NCBI RefSeq assembly: GCF_022952855.1
Contig: NZ_JALJDX010000196.1
Location: 1 to 60,773 of the forward strand
Direction: 5' to 3'
DNA length: 60,773 nt
Source of the DNA: Pseudomonas sp. RGM2987
Lineage (GTDB): Bacteria > Pseudomonadota > Gammaproteobacteria > Pseudomonadales > Pseudomonadaceae
This document shows positions 8,666-16,111 of this stretch, piece by piece. The first letter of the stretch is position 1; each line of letters starts with the position of its first letter. The position numbers were made by a program, and so were the translations under genes. The notes below the pieces were generated by a model that was given only the letters and a program-made list of their open reading frames with translations, made no database searches and was not told the DNA's origin.

Positions 8666-9613
8666 TCAACCCCGGATCCGACTCATCCGCTTGCTCAAGA
8701 ACCCAAACATCTCCTGACGCAACGCCAGCGCTTCGTTCGCCAGGTGATGCCGGCCCTCAGGCAACATCAAGACCTGTGGCCGGTCGAACTTGCTGCGCAA
8801 GACGTCCAGGTTGTGTCTCCAATCCACCGTCATGTCCGCCTGCCCTTGCACGATCAATGGCTGGCGCGGGCTGTTCGGGGCGGCTTCGATACGCTTGATC
8901 CATTGCGCCAGCGCCCCGACCCACGCGGTGGGCAGGCGCAACGGTTGCAACGGGTCGGCTTGCAAGAACGGCAGGAAACCGGGGTCGGTGGAGTTTTCAC
9001 TGAAACGCCGGGCAATGCCGCTCACGAAAGGCTTGAGCAGGTAGTAGCTCAGGCGCGACCAGCCCCACGCCCGCGGACGCACCAAGGGCGATAACAGAAT
9101 GACCTGGCCTTGGGCCGGGCTCTGCGCGCCGTGGTTCAACACATGATCGACCACGATCGCCCCGCCGGTGCTTTGCCCGCAGAGGTGCCAGGGTTGCGGC
9201 AACTCCAGCGCCGCGGCCTCGGCCAGCAAGCCCTGCAACGTAGCCTGGTACTCGGCAAAGTCGCCGATGCTCGCACGCTCGCCACTGGACAGACCGTGGC
9301 CTGGCAGGTCGCACGCGATCACCGCGAATTTCTGCGCAAGGCCCCACTCGATCAGGTGTCGGTAAAGCCCCATGTGGTCGTAATAGCCGTGGAAGACAAA
9401 TAAGGTCGCCACGGCCTTCTGTGGCCACCAGACCTGAGCGACCAGCTCGTAGCCCTCGACCTCGAAGCCCCCCAGGCCGGTGCGCACCTGATACCCGGGA
9501 AAGTCCAACCCATAGAACCGCTGGTAAGCCTGCGCCTGCTCCGATAACGGTTGCCAGCGCACCAACGGTTGCAGGCTGGCACGCAGGTGGTCGGGGTCGA
9601 AAGTGGCAGGCAT
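8666..9613 (-). CDS. Alpha/beta hydrolase (serine aminopeptidase S33 / monoacylglycerol lipase-like)
   Basis: The 315-aa protein has the alpha/beta hydrolase core: an oxyanion region LFVFHGYYDHMGLYRH, a nucleophile elbow GQSTGG (GxSxG), a late acidic residue in IVQGQADMTVDW and the catalytic His in LPEGRHHLANE. The HGYYDHMG motif is typical of lysophospholipase/monoacylglycerol-lipase-like enzymes. The start at 9613 (MPATFDP) has TGGAAA about 7 nt upstream; an upstream ATG adds eight residues. It is divergent from the DUF6436 gene. Substrate unknown. Confidence 0.82.
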   Translation of the reverse strand: MPATFDPDHLRASLQPLVRWQPLSEQAQAYQRFYGLDFPGYQVRTGLGGFEVEGYELVAQVWWPQKAVATLFVFHGYYDHMGLYRHLIEWGLAQKFAVIACDLPGHGLSSGERASIGDFAEYQATLQGLLAEAAALELPQPWHLCGQSTGGAIVVDHVLNHGAQSPAQGQVILLSPLVRPRAWGWSRLSYYLLKPFVSGIARRFSENSTDPGFLPFLQADPLQPLRLPTAWVGALAQWIKRIEAAPNSPRQPLIVQGQADMTVDWRHNLDVLRSKFDRPQVLMLPEGRHHLANEALALRQEMFGFLSKRMSRIRG

Positions 9614-9722
9614 CGGTATTTCCAGGCAAAAGCGCATCGCGCGAAACGGAGTTTGTCAGCCTGCTGATATTCATCTGTCGCGCCAGCCATGGCAAGCTAC
9701 TCGCCCCCAGAGGATCGACCCC

Positions 9723-10298
9723 ATGCGCCCGTCCCACCGCACGACCTTGCTTGCCAGCCTGCTCGCCCTCGGGTGCGCCGTGGTGTTGTGGGTGGCCTAT
9801 GACTGGTTCCAGGGGCGTTTCCTGCGGGCTTTCAGCCAACACACGGCGGTATTTTCCGGCGATCCCTTGCGCCTACCCGTGGAGCTCGCCGGCCCGGGCG
9901 CGATCCGCCTGGTGCATTTCTGGGATCCGGCGTGCCCGTGCAACGTCGGCAACCAGCAGCATCTTTCCGAACTGGTGGATAAATACGTACCGCAAGGCGT
10001 CGAGTTTTATGCGGTACAAAAGACCGGCAGCCAAGGTCGGTTACCCGACACGCTGAGCCGACTCAAGCCCCTTGCTGCGCTGCCCGGGTCGGACCGGATC
10101 CCCGCCAGCCCGGCCGTGGCAATCTGGGATCGCAGCGGTCAACTGGCGTACTTTGGCCCCTATAGTGAAGGCCTGACTTGCAACTCGAACAACAGCTTTA
10201 TCGAGCCGATCCTTGAAGCGCTTAATGTCGGTCGCAAAGTTAATGCCGCTAACACACTGGCCGTCGGCTGTTATTGTCCCTGGTCAACTCCCAAGTGA
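9723..10298 (+). CDS. DUF6436 thioredoxin-like membrane-anchored protein
   Basis: The 191-aa protein has an N-terminal signal anchor (TTLLASLLALGCAVVLWVAYDWF) and a periplasmic domain with a thioredoxin-like active-site segment, VHFWDPACPCNVGNQQHL, where CPC replaces CxxC. The C-terminus has two more cysteines (VGCYCPW). It fits the DUF6436 family seen in pseudomonads, whose function is unknown. The start at 9723 has GAGG 8 nt upstream. It is the last core gene before the type III secretion island. Confidence 0.75.
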   Translation: MRPSHRTTLLASLLALGCAVVLWVAYDWFQGRFLRAFSQHTAVFSGDPLRLPVELAGPGAIRLVHFWDPACPCNVGNQQHLSELVDKYVPQGVEFYAVQKTGSQGRLPDTLSRLKPLAALPGSDRIPASPAVAIWDRSGQLAYFGPYSEGLTCNSNNSFIEPILEALNVGRKVNAANTLAVGCYCPWSTPK

Positions 10299-10681
10299 CT
10301 AAGCTGAACTACGAAACGTATTTCCAGAATACTTTTGTGTAGAACTAAACCAATCGAACATTTGTTTAATAGTAGAGCGTTTGCTCCAAACAAGCGCTTG
10401 TGCTGAACCGTTTGTCGGATCCAATTTTCCGAAACCCGTCCAAGATGACCCATTTTTTGGCCAAATCCCCCTGCCAAACGGGTTGCGGACGGGTGTTCCA
10501 GCTTTTCGACCGCTGAGCTGAAACGATTAACATCTGCGCTGGGAGCATGAACTTTTTTTTAATCGGTTCTCTAAACCTCCGTAGCAAACAGAACGTTGGT
10601 CTCAAGTCGGTCATGCCGCGGTGCGGGCAAGTTCCACGCGCCTTTGATCTTTAAATTTGTCGACCTCCTAACAAAACAAGA
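10299..10681. promoter_or_regulatory. Long leader/promoter region before hrpS, with a 12-bp palindrome
   Basis: This 383-bp gene-free stretch is less GC-rich than its surroundings. It contains a perfect 12-bp palindrome acaagcgcttgt at 10390-10401 and an imperfect dyad tcgga/tccga around 10416-10432. I see no hrp box, no sigma-54 -24/-12 element and no convincing -35/-10 pair, so the transcription start of hrpS stays unassigned. Its length suggests that several regulators control hrpS. Confidence 0.45.
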
Positions 10682-11620
10682 ATGGAATCGTCAGTGATGC
10701 AAAAGATGCTTTGCGCTGCACTTTCCACTACCCATAAAGAGGATGTTCTCAACCTTGAGGCGTTCGCCCAAAGTGTCGCGCCACTCATGGTCGACGTGCT
10801 GTTGCGCGGCGAAACCGGCACTGGCAAAGACACGCTGGCGGAGAAGATCCACCGCATGTCCGGTCGTTCCGGCAAGTTCGTCGCCATCAACTGCGCGGCC
10901 ATTCCCGAGAGCCTGGCAGAGAGTCAGCTTTTCGGTGCCAACACCGGTGCGTTTACCGGTGTCAGCCAAAGCCGCGCCGGGTTCGTCGAGGCCGCGCATA
11001 ACGGAACGCTGTACCTGGACGAGGTCGACAGCATGCCCTTGGCGTTGCAAGCCAAGCTGCTGCGCGTCCTGGAGTCCAGGACCGTCCAGCGGCTGGGCTC
11101 GACCCAGAGCATTGCGGTGAACATGCGGGTGATCGCCTCCGCCCAGTGCCCTTTGGGGGAGATGGTCGAACGGGGCGAGTTTCGCCGGGACCTGTACTTC
11201 CGGCTGAATATCGTCAGCCTCAAGTTGCCGCCCCTGCGCAGCCGCAAAGAGCGCATCGTGCCGCTGTTCCAGTCACTGGTACGCCGGGAGGCCAAGGCCC
11301 TGGACCGGCCCTACATCGCCCCGTCGCCAGAGCTGCTGTGCCAGCTGATCAGCTACGCCTGGCCCGGGAACATCCGCGAATTGCAGTCCGCCGCCAAGCG
11401 CTACGTGCTGGGCCTGCCACCGCTCCCCGCCACCGAACAATCGGAGCGCTGCAACACCACGCTCAAACTGAAGGAACAACTGCAGCAGTTCGAGAAGGTG
11501 CTCATCGAGGACTGCATGCGTCGCCACCATCGTCATATCGACAAGGTCATCGCCGAGCTGGGCATCGCCCGGCGCACGCTCTACTACCGGATGAAGTGCC
11601 TGGAAATATCGATGAGTTGA
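10682..11620 (+). CDS. hrpS: HrpS/HrpR-type sigma-54 enhancer-binding protein
   Basis: The 312-aa protein is an AAA+ activator without a receiver domain, as in P. syringae HrpR/HrpS. It shows Walker A GETGTGKD, the loop TGAFTGVSQSR (GAFTGA-type, last Ala replaced by Val), Walker B TLYLDEVDSM, the FRRDLYFRLN arginine-finger region, WPGNIREL, and a C-terminal Fis-type helix-turn-helix (AELGIARRTLYYRMKCLEI). Known role: it opens the sigma-54 promoter of hrpL. Only one such gene is present, whereas P. syringae uses an HrpR/HrpS heterohexamer. It is followed by the hrpA promoter. The start at 10682 is the longest ATG; 10697 is the alternative, and neither has a strong Shine-Dalgarno. Confidence 0.88.
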   Translation: MESSVMQKMLCAALSTTHKEDVLNLEAFAQSVAPLMVDVLLRGETGTGKDTLAEKIHRMSGRSGKFVAINCAAIPESLAESQLFGANTGAFTGVSQSRAGFVEAAHNGTLYLDEVDSMPLALQAKLLRVLESRTVQRLGSTQSIAVNMRVIASAQCPLGEMVERGEFRRDLYFRLNIVSLKLPPLRSRKERIVPLFQSLVRREAKALDRPYIAPSPELLCQLISYAWPGNIRELQSAAKRYVLGLPPLPATEQSERCNTTLKLKEQLQQFEKVLIEDCMRRHHRHIDKVIAELGIARRTLYYRMKCLEISMS

Positions 11621-11631
11621 GTGCCCGGCGT

Positions 11632-11660
11632 GGAACCGTTTCCACCTCTGCCGCCACCTA
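11632..11660 (+). promoter_or_regulatory. hrp box (HrpL promoter) for the hrpA operon
   Basis: An exact GGAACC (11632-11637) is separated by 16 bp from CCACCTA (11654-11660), matching the HrpL consensus GGAACC-N15/16-CCACNNA. It starts 11 bp beyond the hrpS stop and 54 bp before the hrpA start, and would drive hrpA-hrpZ-hrpB-hrcJ-hrpD-hrpE. Confidence 0.93.
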
Positions 11661-11713
11661 ACCCTCGAGACACTCACAAGCGTCTCGCCATTCCACAATC
11701 CGGAGATACGACT

Positions 11714-11923
11714 ATGAGTTTTGGTGGAGCTTCCCTTGCGGCTTCCATGGCGGCCATGCAGCAGATGGACGCTACCTCGGCCGCGATGACGACCATGAAA
11801 TCCCAATTCGATCAAAAGAAACTGGTCGCCGACACCATGAACGCCATCTCGGCAGAGTCCATGGACAGTGCCACCAAGGCCATTACGGCCATGGGGGAGG
11901 CGTCCAAGAACATACGATTCTGA
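11714..11923 (+). CDS. hrpA: HrpA-type T3SS pilin, short form
   Basis: The 69-aa protein is small, Ala/Met-rich, Cys-free and predicted helical. Its last 35 residues align without gaps to the C-terminus of P. syringae HrpA as I recall it: shared positions include KK at the start, NAI, DS, K and a final aromatic (IRF here, ISY there). It sits at the hrpA position, first after the hrp box and before hrpZ. HrpA polymerises into the extracellular pilus that carries effectors. It is much shorter than P. syringae HrpA (113 aa), lacking most of the variable N-terminal half. Shine-Dalgarno: CCGGAGA upstream of 11714. It is also homologous to the C-terminus of the protein at 19364-19888. Confidence 0.8.
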   Translation: MSFGGASLAASMAAMQQMDATSAAMTTMKSQFDQKKLVADTMNAISAESMDSATKAITAMGEASKNIRF

Positions 11924-11936
11924 CCCTCGCTTCAAG

Positions 11937-11952
11937 CCCCGCCGCGGCGGGG
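11937..11952 (+). terminator. GC hairpin between hrpA and hrpZ
   Basis: A perfect 16-bp palindrome, ccccgccgcggcgggg, begins 13 bp after the hrpA stop and has no T-run. By position it is probably a partial terminator or mRNA 3'-end stabiliser that lets the pilin transcript exceed the downstream genes; that role is inferred. Confidence 0.6.
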
Positions 11953-11980
11953 TCTCCCCAAGCGCGAAGAGATCAGACCC

Positions 11981-12898
11981 ATGCCCATCGATCGGCTGAA
12001 CGGCCTTCGTCCTCCCGTGGACCTTGCACATGACGACCCCACCCAGCGTCGCACTCCGCTTTCCCGGGGCCTGGCAGACGTGGTGATCGAGCACCTGACG
12101 CAGCATGCGGGCAGCGGTCGGTTGAAGGAATCGCTCGTGCGATGGGGCGGTGAACACGACTCGGCAGGCGGACGGTCGCCCTTCGGTTGGCAACCCTCGC
12201 AGCAGGGGACGGCCGCAGAAGCGGAAAACCCGCTGAACCTGGTGCTGGCGGACATCTTGGAAGAGATCAACGGCGGCACCGGCCAGAACCTGGAGGTCGA
12301 CATCGACGACGCCTATTGCGATGAGGACCTGTTCGGCGACCTGGCGCAGATGTTCGCCCATCGCCGGCCACCCATCGGCGACAACGACGTCGGCAGCCAG
12401 AATGATTTCGGCAGCGCGAACAACCCCTTCTGCGGTGCGTTGTTCGGCGCCTGGGAGACCGACGGCACGCTTGACCGGCACAACGCGAGCCTGCGCCTGT
12501 TACTCAGGCTTATCGCAATCCTGGGCCGGCGCAAACTGCTGACGCTGCTGGACATCGACGACAGCGCAGGCCAGGCGCGCTACGAGCCGGATGACCAGGA
12601 CCTGCTGTTCGAGATCGCCAGCTTCATGGATCAACACCCGCTGCGCTATCCGCCGCCCGCCACCCACGACGGCGAAGCGTGGACATGGACCGACCGCATC
12701 GCCCTTGGCACGCCGCTGGAGGCCCGTGAGACCCGGCTGTTCCAACTGGCGTTGGAACAACTGGACCTGGCGCTGGCTCGCCTCGCGGGCCAGTACCCGG
12801 TCGTGCGCCGGCGAGCCAGGCGCGGCCGCGAGGAAGTCGAATTTCACCTGAGCGTCACCGGCAGTGCCCGCAACGTCCTGAGGCTGATGTGCGCCTGA
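11981..12898 (+). CDS. hrpZ: Divergent HrpZ-like harpin
   Basis: This 305-aa acidic protein occupies the hrpZ position. Overall it is unlike classic harpins: it has three cysteines and several tryptophans and is not Gly-rich. Short blocks still match HrpZ as I recall it: EIASFMDQHPLRYPPP (HrpZ: KIAQFMDDNPAQFPKP) followed by a Trp-containing stretch and an ETRLFQLALEQLDLAL helix, and an N-terminal GLADVVIEHL helix. HrpZ is a secreted harpin linked to pore formation and translocation. The C-terminal third is basic (RRRARRGREEVEF), again unusual. The start at 11981 lies 57 bp after hrpA with GAAGAG nearby. Harpin identity is likely but not certain. Confidence 0.68.
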   Translation: MPIDRLNGLRPPVDLAHDDPTQRRTPLSRGLADVVIEHLTQHAGSGRLKESLVRWGGEHDSAGGRSPFGWQPSQQGTAAEAENPLNLVLADILEEINGGTGQNLEVDIDDAYCDEDLFGDLAQMFAHRRPPIGDNDVGSQNDFGSANNPFCGALFGAWETDGTLDRHNASLRLLLRLIAILGRRKLLTLLDIDDSAGQARYEPDDQDLLFEIASFMDQHPLRYPPPATHDGEAWTWTDRIALGTPLEARETRLFQLALEQLDLALARLAGQYPVVRRRARRGREEVEFHLSVTGSARNVLRLMCA

Positions 12899-12943
12899 AG
12901 GCATCCGCCCTTTTTGATTCGTCCTTATCGATTGGAGAAGCCC

Positions 12944-13318
12944 ATGGAAATACAAGCCATCGACGCCAGCCAACTGGCCTCCTCCCCAGCCAAAACGAGC
13001 GCGAGACCGCAGGCCGGCGCCGAGACCAGCGACGTCAGCTGGTTCAACGCGCAGATGCGGGAGAAGCCGCCGGCGCCAGATAACCAGAATAACGTCGCGG
13101 CACGCATCATCGATTCGTTGTCGAGCCGCTCGGGCGAACTGCAGCGACTGGACGAGCGCGCCAACCGGGACATGCTCAAGGCCATCCGTACCGCCGACCC
13201 GCAGGACATGCTGCAGTCGAATCGGTCATTGTCGTCGTTCCACCTGGAAAGCCTGATGACCGCGAAACTGGTCAGCAAAGGCTCCCAGGCGATCGAGAAG
13301 CTCACTAACCTCCAGTAA
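12944..13318 (+). CDS. hrpB: T3SS inner rod protein HrpB (SctI)
   Basis: The 124-aa protein matches P. syringae HrpB in length and position. The C-terminal half (NRDMLKAIRTADPQDMLQSNRSLSSFHLESLMTA, read as separate helices) has the SctI pattern of a rod subunit, with LVSKGSQAIEKL at the end. HrpB polymerises at the base of the pilus inside the basal body. GGAGA lies 6 nt before the ATG at 12944. It is followed by hrcJ with only a short gap. Confidence 0.85.
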   Translation: MEIQAIDASQLASSPAKTSARPQAGAETSDVSWFNAQMREKPPAPDNQNNVAARIIDSLSSRSGELQRLDERANRDMLKAIRTADPQDMLQSNRSLSSFHLESLMTAKLVSKGSQAIEKLTNLQ

Positions 13319-13332
13319 AGGAAATGCCGGCC

Positions 13333-14217
13333 ATGTTCATGCGCGCATGCTCAACGCTGTTACTGTGCCTGCTGCTCACGGCCTGCGAGGAGCGGTCGGC
13401 GCTGCACAGCCGGCTCTCCGAGCAGGATGCCAACGAAGTGATCGCGGAGCTGGCGGACAAAAACATCGAGGCGAGCAAGCAAGTCGACAAGGACGGCATG
13501 ACCGTCCTGGTCGAGCCCGCCGACATGAACAGCGCCGTCCATGTGCTCGAAGCCGCCGGCCTGCCTCGGCGCTCTCGTTCCAGCCTGGGGGATATCTTCC
13601 GCAAGGAGGGAGTCATTTCCACGCCGCTGGAAGAGCGGGCCCGCTACATCTACGCATTGTCCCAGGAGCTCGAATCGACCCTGTCGCAGATCGACGGCGT
13701 GGTGCTCGCCCGGGTCCACGTGGTGCTGCCAGAACGGGTCGCACCCGGTGAACCGGTGCAGCCGGCGTCGGCCTCGGTGTTCATCAAGCACACCGGGGCG
13801 CTGGACCCCGACAGCATCACGCCACGGGTACGCAACCTGATCGCCAGCGGGATCCCTGGCATGGCCGACGCGGCCCACAATGCGAGCAAGCTGTCGGTGG
13901 TGTTCGTGCCCACCGTGCCGTATCAAGAACGGCGCAAGATGGCGCACTTCGGACCGTTCGTCATGCAGGCCGAGGAAGTCGCCTACTGGCGGACGGTCAC
14001 CGTGGTGGCAGGCGTCACCTTGCTGGGCATCGTGCTGGGCGCCGGCTACGGTCTTTACCGGTTGTGGCGCAGGGGTGCCTTGACGCTGCCGCGCTTGCTC
14101 GAACAGAAGCTCGCCCGGCCGAGCGCAGCCGATGCACCCACGGGCAGCACGGCGGCCACGCTGTTCGCAGTCAAGACAGCGGGCGCCGGGCCCCATGACA
14201 AAGGGTCCGCCGCATGA
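13333..14217 (+). CDS. hrcJ: T3SS inner-membrane ring lipoprotein HrcJ (SctJ)
   Basis: The 294-aa protein has a lipoprotein signal peptide ending LLLTAC (lipobox), the SctJ ring-building domains (LSEQDANEVIAELADKNIEA; LPRRSRSSLGDIF; ARVHVVLPERVAP) and a C-terminal membrane segment (VVAGVTLLGIVLGAGYGLYRL) with a cytoplasmic tail. It forms the inner-membrane ring of the basal body. I prefer ATG 13333, because AAAGGA ends 10 nt upstream; ATG 13324 lies too close to the Shine-Dalgarno. It overlaps hrpD by 4 nt (ATGA). Confidence 0.93.
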   Translation: MFMRACSTLLLCLLLTACEERSALHSRLSEQDANEVIAELADKNIEASKQVDKDGMTVLVEPADMNSAVHVLEAAGLPRRSRSSLGDIFRKEGVISTPLEERARYIYALSQELESTLSQIDGVVLARVHVVLPERVAPGEPVQPASASVFIKHTGALDPDSITPRVRNLIASGIPGMADAAHNASKLSVVFVPTVPYQERRKMAHFGPFVMQAEEVAYWRTVTVVAGVTLLGIVLGAGYGLYRLWRRGALTLPRLLEQKLARPSAADAPTGSTAATLFAVKTAGAGPHDKGSAA

Positions 14218-14807
14218 GCGCCGCGCTGGAGTGGGTTCACTGGTGGCACCACGCCTGGCGCCAGGCAGGCCCCGAATGGCAGCCACCCGGCCTTGAACGG
14301 CTGACCGCGCCACACCTCGACGCCCTCGCCCGCGGACACCACGCCGCGCTGGCGAGGCGCTTCGGCATGACGCCCTGCACACCGCCAAGGCCGAACCCGG
14401 CGGTGCAGGCACTGCTTTGCGCGCCGGCCGCGCTGGCCCTGGCCTGTGAACTGGTGGCGGCCACCTGTTCACCGCTGACGGCAGCGCCGACGTTGTCGGC
14501 ACAGGACCGCGCCTGGTGCGAGCGCACGGCCAAGGCATTGCGCCCCGGGCACTGGCTCGAACCGGAGCAGGACCCGCTCGCGCTGCTGCGGGCCTGGCTC
14601 GGCGAACCGACCTGGCAACGCGCCCGCCTGGCGTTCCCTCGCACAAGAGTCCTGGCCGTCGAGCGCAGCGCGAAGTCTCAACCGCCAGCGGCCAGGCTCG
14701 ACACGCTCTGGCAGTCCGCCTGCTGGAAAGCCGGGCAAACCCTGGCGATGCCCGCCCCTACCGCCAACGACACGGAGATGCACGATGCTCGCCCGGCGCT
14801 CGCTTGA
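14214..14807 (+). CDS. hrpD: T3SS accessory protein HrpD (SctK)
   Basis: The 197-aa protein lies exactly where P. syringae hrpD lies, between hrcJ and hrpE, overlapping the first by 4 nt and the second by 23 nt. It is Ala/Trp-rich and has no membrane segment. SctK proteins join the cytoplasmic sorting platform to the basal body. Sequence conservation in this family is low, so the call rests mainly on position, length and tight coupling. Confidence 0.78.
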   Translation: MSAALEWVHWWHHAWRQAGPEWQPPGLERLTAPHLDALARGHHAALARRFGMTPCTPPRPNPAVQALLCAPAALALACELVAATCSPLTAAPTLSAQDRAWCERTAKALRPGHWLEPEQDPLALLRAWLGEPTWQRARLAFPRTRVLAVERSAKSQPPAARLDTLWQSACWKAGQTLAMPAPTANDTEMHDARPALA

Positions 14808-15366
14808 ACTACGCCCCGAAGGCCAGGGCTTGCTGCAAGCCTATATCGCTCGCGAAACCCTGGTCGATTGCGCCCGTGCGCAACGCGTCATTGAACATGC
14901 CCGGGACCAGGCCGCGCAGTTGCTCGAACAAGCCAACGAAGAGGCCGAGGCAAAGGTGCTCGAGGCGCAGGCTCGATTCTGGGACAAGGCCGACGCCCTG
15001 CTCGCCACGTGGGAAGCGCAGCGCCAGGCGATGTGGGAACAGATCGAAGCCAGCGCCGCCCGCCTGGTCAACGAGGCCTTGCAAACGCTTCTGGACGAGG
15101 TGCCCGAACCGGCACGCATCGACGCGCTCGTGCGCCAGCTGGCCTCCCGGCAGCGTGATCCAGTCAGTGCCACCCTACGCTGTCATCCCGAAGACGTGGC
15201 AAGCCTGACCCGCAGCCTCCGCAGCGCTGACCGACAGCCCTGGACGCCGGTGGCAGATAGCGCCATGGACCGCCACCAAGTGAAGCTGGAGACCCCTGGC
15301 GGCACGTTCCAGCTCGACTGGCCCAGCGCCTCGCAAGCGCTATGGCTGCCAGAGCCGCAATCATAA
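14785..15366 (+). CDS. hrpE: T3SS ATPase stator HrpE (SctL)
   Basis: The 193-aa protein has the SctL/FliH layout: an N-terminal LARRSLELRPEGQGLLQAYI segment, a long charged coiled coil (ARDQAAQLLEQANEEAEAK and on), and a globular C-terminal domain with VSATLRCHPEDVASL and VKLETPGGTFQLDW. It links the HrcN ATPase to the C-ring. It overlaps the end of hrpD by 23 nt, implying coupled translation. It is the last gene of the hrpA-promoter operon before the internal hrp box. Confidence 0.88.
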   Translation: MLARRSLELRPEGQGLLQAYIARETLVDCARAQRVIEHARDQAAQLLEQANEEAEAKVLEAQARFWDKADALLATWEAQRQAMWEQIEASAARLVNEALQTLLDEVPEPARIDALVRQLASRQRDPVSATLRCHPEDVASLTRSLRSADRQPWTPVADSAMDRHQVKLETPGGTFQLDWPSASQALWLPEPQS

Positions 15367-15401
15367 ATCCGGGCCCCCGCCGCTTTTTCTCTTCTCCTGG
15401 C

Positions 15402-15430
15402 GGAACCACCCAGGGCGTATTCACCACTCA
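15402..15430 (+). promoter_or_regulatory. hrp box (HrpL promoter) for the hrpF-hrcC operon
   Basis: Exact GGAACC at 15402-15407, a 16-bp spacer, then exact CCACTCA at 15424-15430. It lies 36 bp after hrpE and 36 bp before hrpF, as the hrpC operon promoter does in P. syringae. Confidence 0.93.
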
Positions 15431-15465
15431 CCGGGTGAACACGCCCAAGCCCGGAGGAACCGTTT

Positions 15466-15690
15466 ATGTCTTCTATCGATGCTTTGCAGCGCCGCCTCGA
15501 CACCTACTTCCAACGCGCCACCGACAACGTCAACAACGCGGCGATGAACGCTGCACAGAGCCAGTCCCTCGACGACATGCACACCTTCCTCACCAGCATG
15601 AATGGCATGTCGGTCGCGGTGACGGCGGCCACCCAACAGACCACGGCCCACCACAACCTCGCCAAGGCGATCATTGATGCAATGCCATGA
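15466..15690 (+). CDS. hrpF: T3SS needle-like subunit HrpF
   Basis: The 74-aa helical, Cys-free protein has the HrpF size and position. N-terminal LQRRLDTYFQRATDNVNNAA and C-terminal HHNLAKAIIDAMP resemble P. syringae HrpF (ends ...SKAIIDHM as recalled). HrpF belongs to the SctF/needle-related helical hairpin proteins and is required for pilus assembly. CGGAGGAA upstream of 15466 is a strong Shine-Dalgarno. It overlaps hrpG by 14 nt. Confidence 0.85.
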   Translation: MSSIDALQRRLDTYFQRATDNVNNAAMNAAQSQSLDDMHTFLTSMNGMSVAVTAATQQTTAHHNLAKAIIDAMP

Positions 15691-16111
15691 GCTGCGCGCA
15701 CAGCTCATCCGTTGGAGTGCCGGCGGCGACGAACCGACGCATTTCACCCTGGTCATCGACGACGGCGACGTCACCTTCGACAAACTCGAAGGCGCGCTGC
15801 TGCTGTCGGTCGAGCTGCCCGCAGGCGCGTCCAATGAAGCGGCCCTGGAGGCTGTGCTCCGGCTGGCACACCCGAGCCTTTCGCGATTTCCCGGGGCACT
15901 GGCGCGCTCTCCCGACGACGCCCGGTTATGGCTGGTTGCGCAGTTGGCCGCGAACGGGCACGTCGACGACCTGATCGAGCTGCTCGAAGCACTGCTCAAC
16001 CAGCGCGACACCTGGCAATCGATCCTTCAAAAATCCCCACGTGGTGCGGCGCCAGTGGCGCGACGGCCCTCGCACGCTCATTTCCTCGGAACAGGACTCC
16101 GCCATGCCTAA
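15677..16111 (+). CDS. hrpG: HrpG chaperone-like regulator
   Basis: The 144-aa protein has CesT-type chaperone features: an N-terminal helix CHELRAQLIRWS, strands THFTLVIDDGDVTFDKL and ALLLSVELPAG. In P. syringae, HrpG binds HrpV and relieves its inhibition of HrpS. I chose ATG 15677 over the TTG three bases upstream; it overlaps hrpF by 14 nt and hrcC by 8 nt. The region after residue 115 is basic and weakly conserved. Confidence 0.82.
   Translation: MQCHELRAQLIRWSAGGDEPTHFTLVIDDGDVTFDKLEGALLLSVELPAGASNEAALEAVLRLAHPSLSRFPGALARSPDDARLWLVAQLAANGHVDDLIELLEALLNQRDTWQSILQKSPRGAAPVARRPSHAHFLGTGLRHA

Noticed and set aside
10404..10440. TGAACC upstream of hrpS as a hrp box
   Set aside because: The sequence 16 bp downstream is tttccga, not CCACNNA; similarity is limited to the -35.
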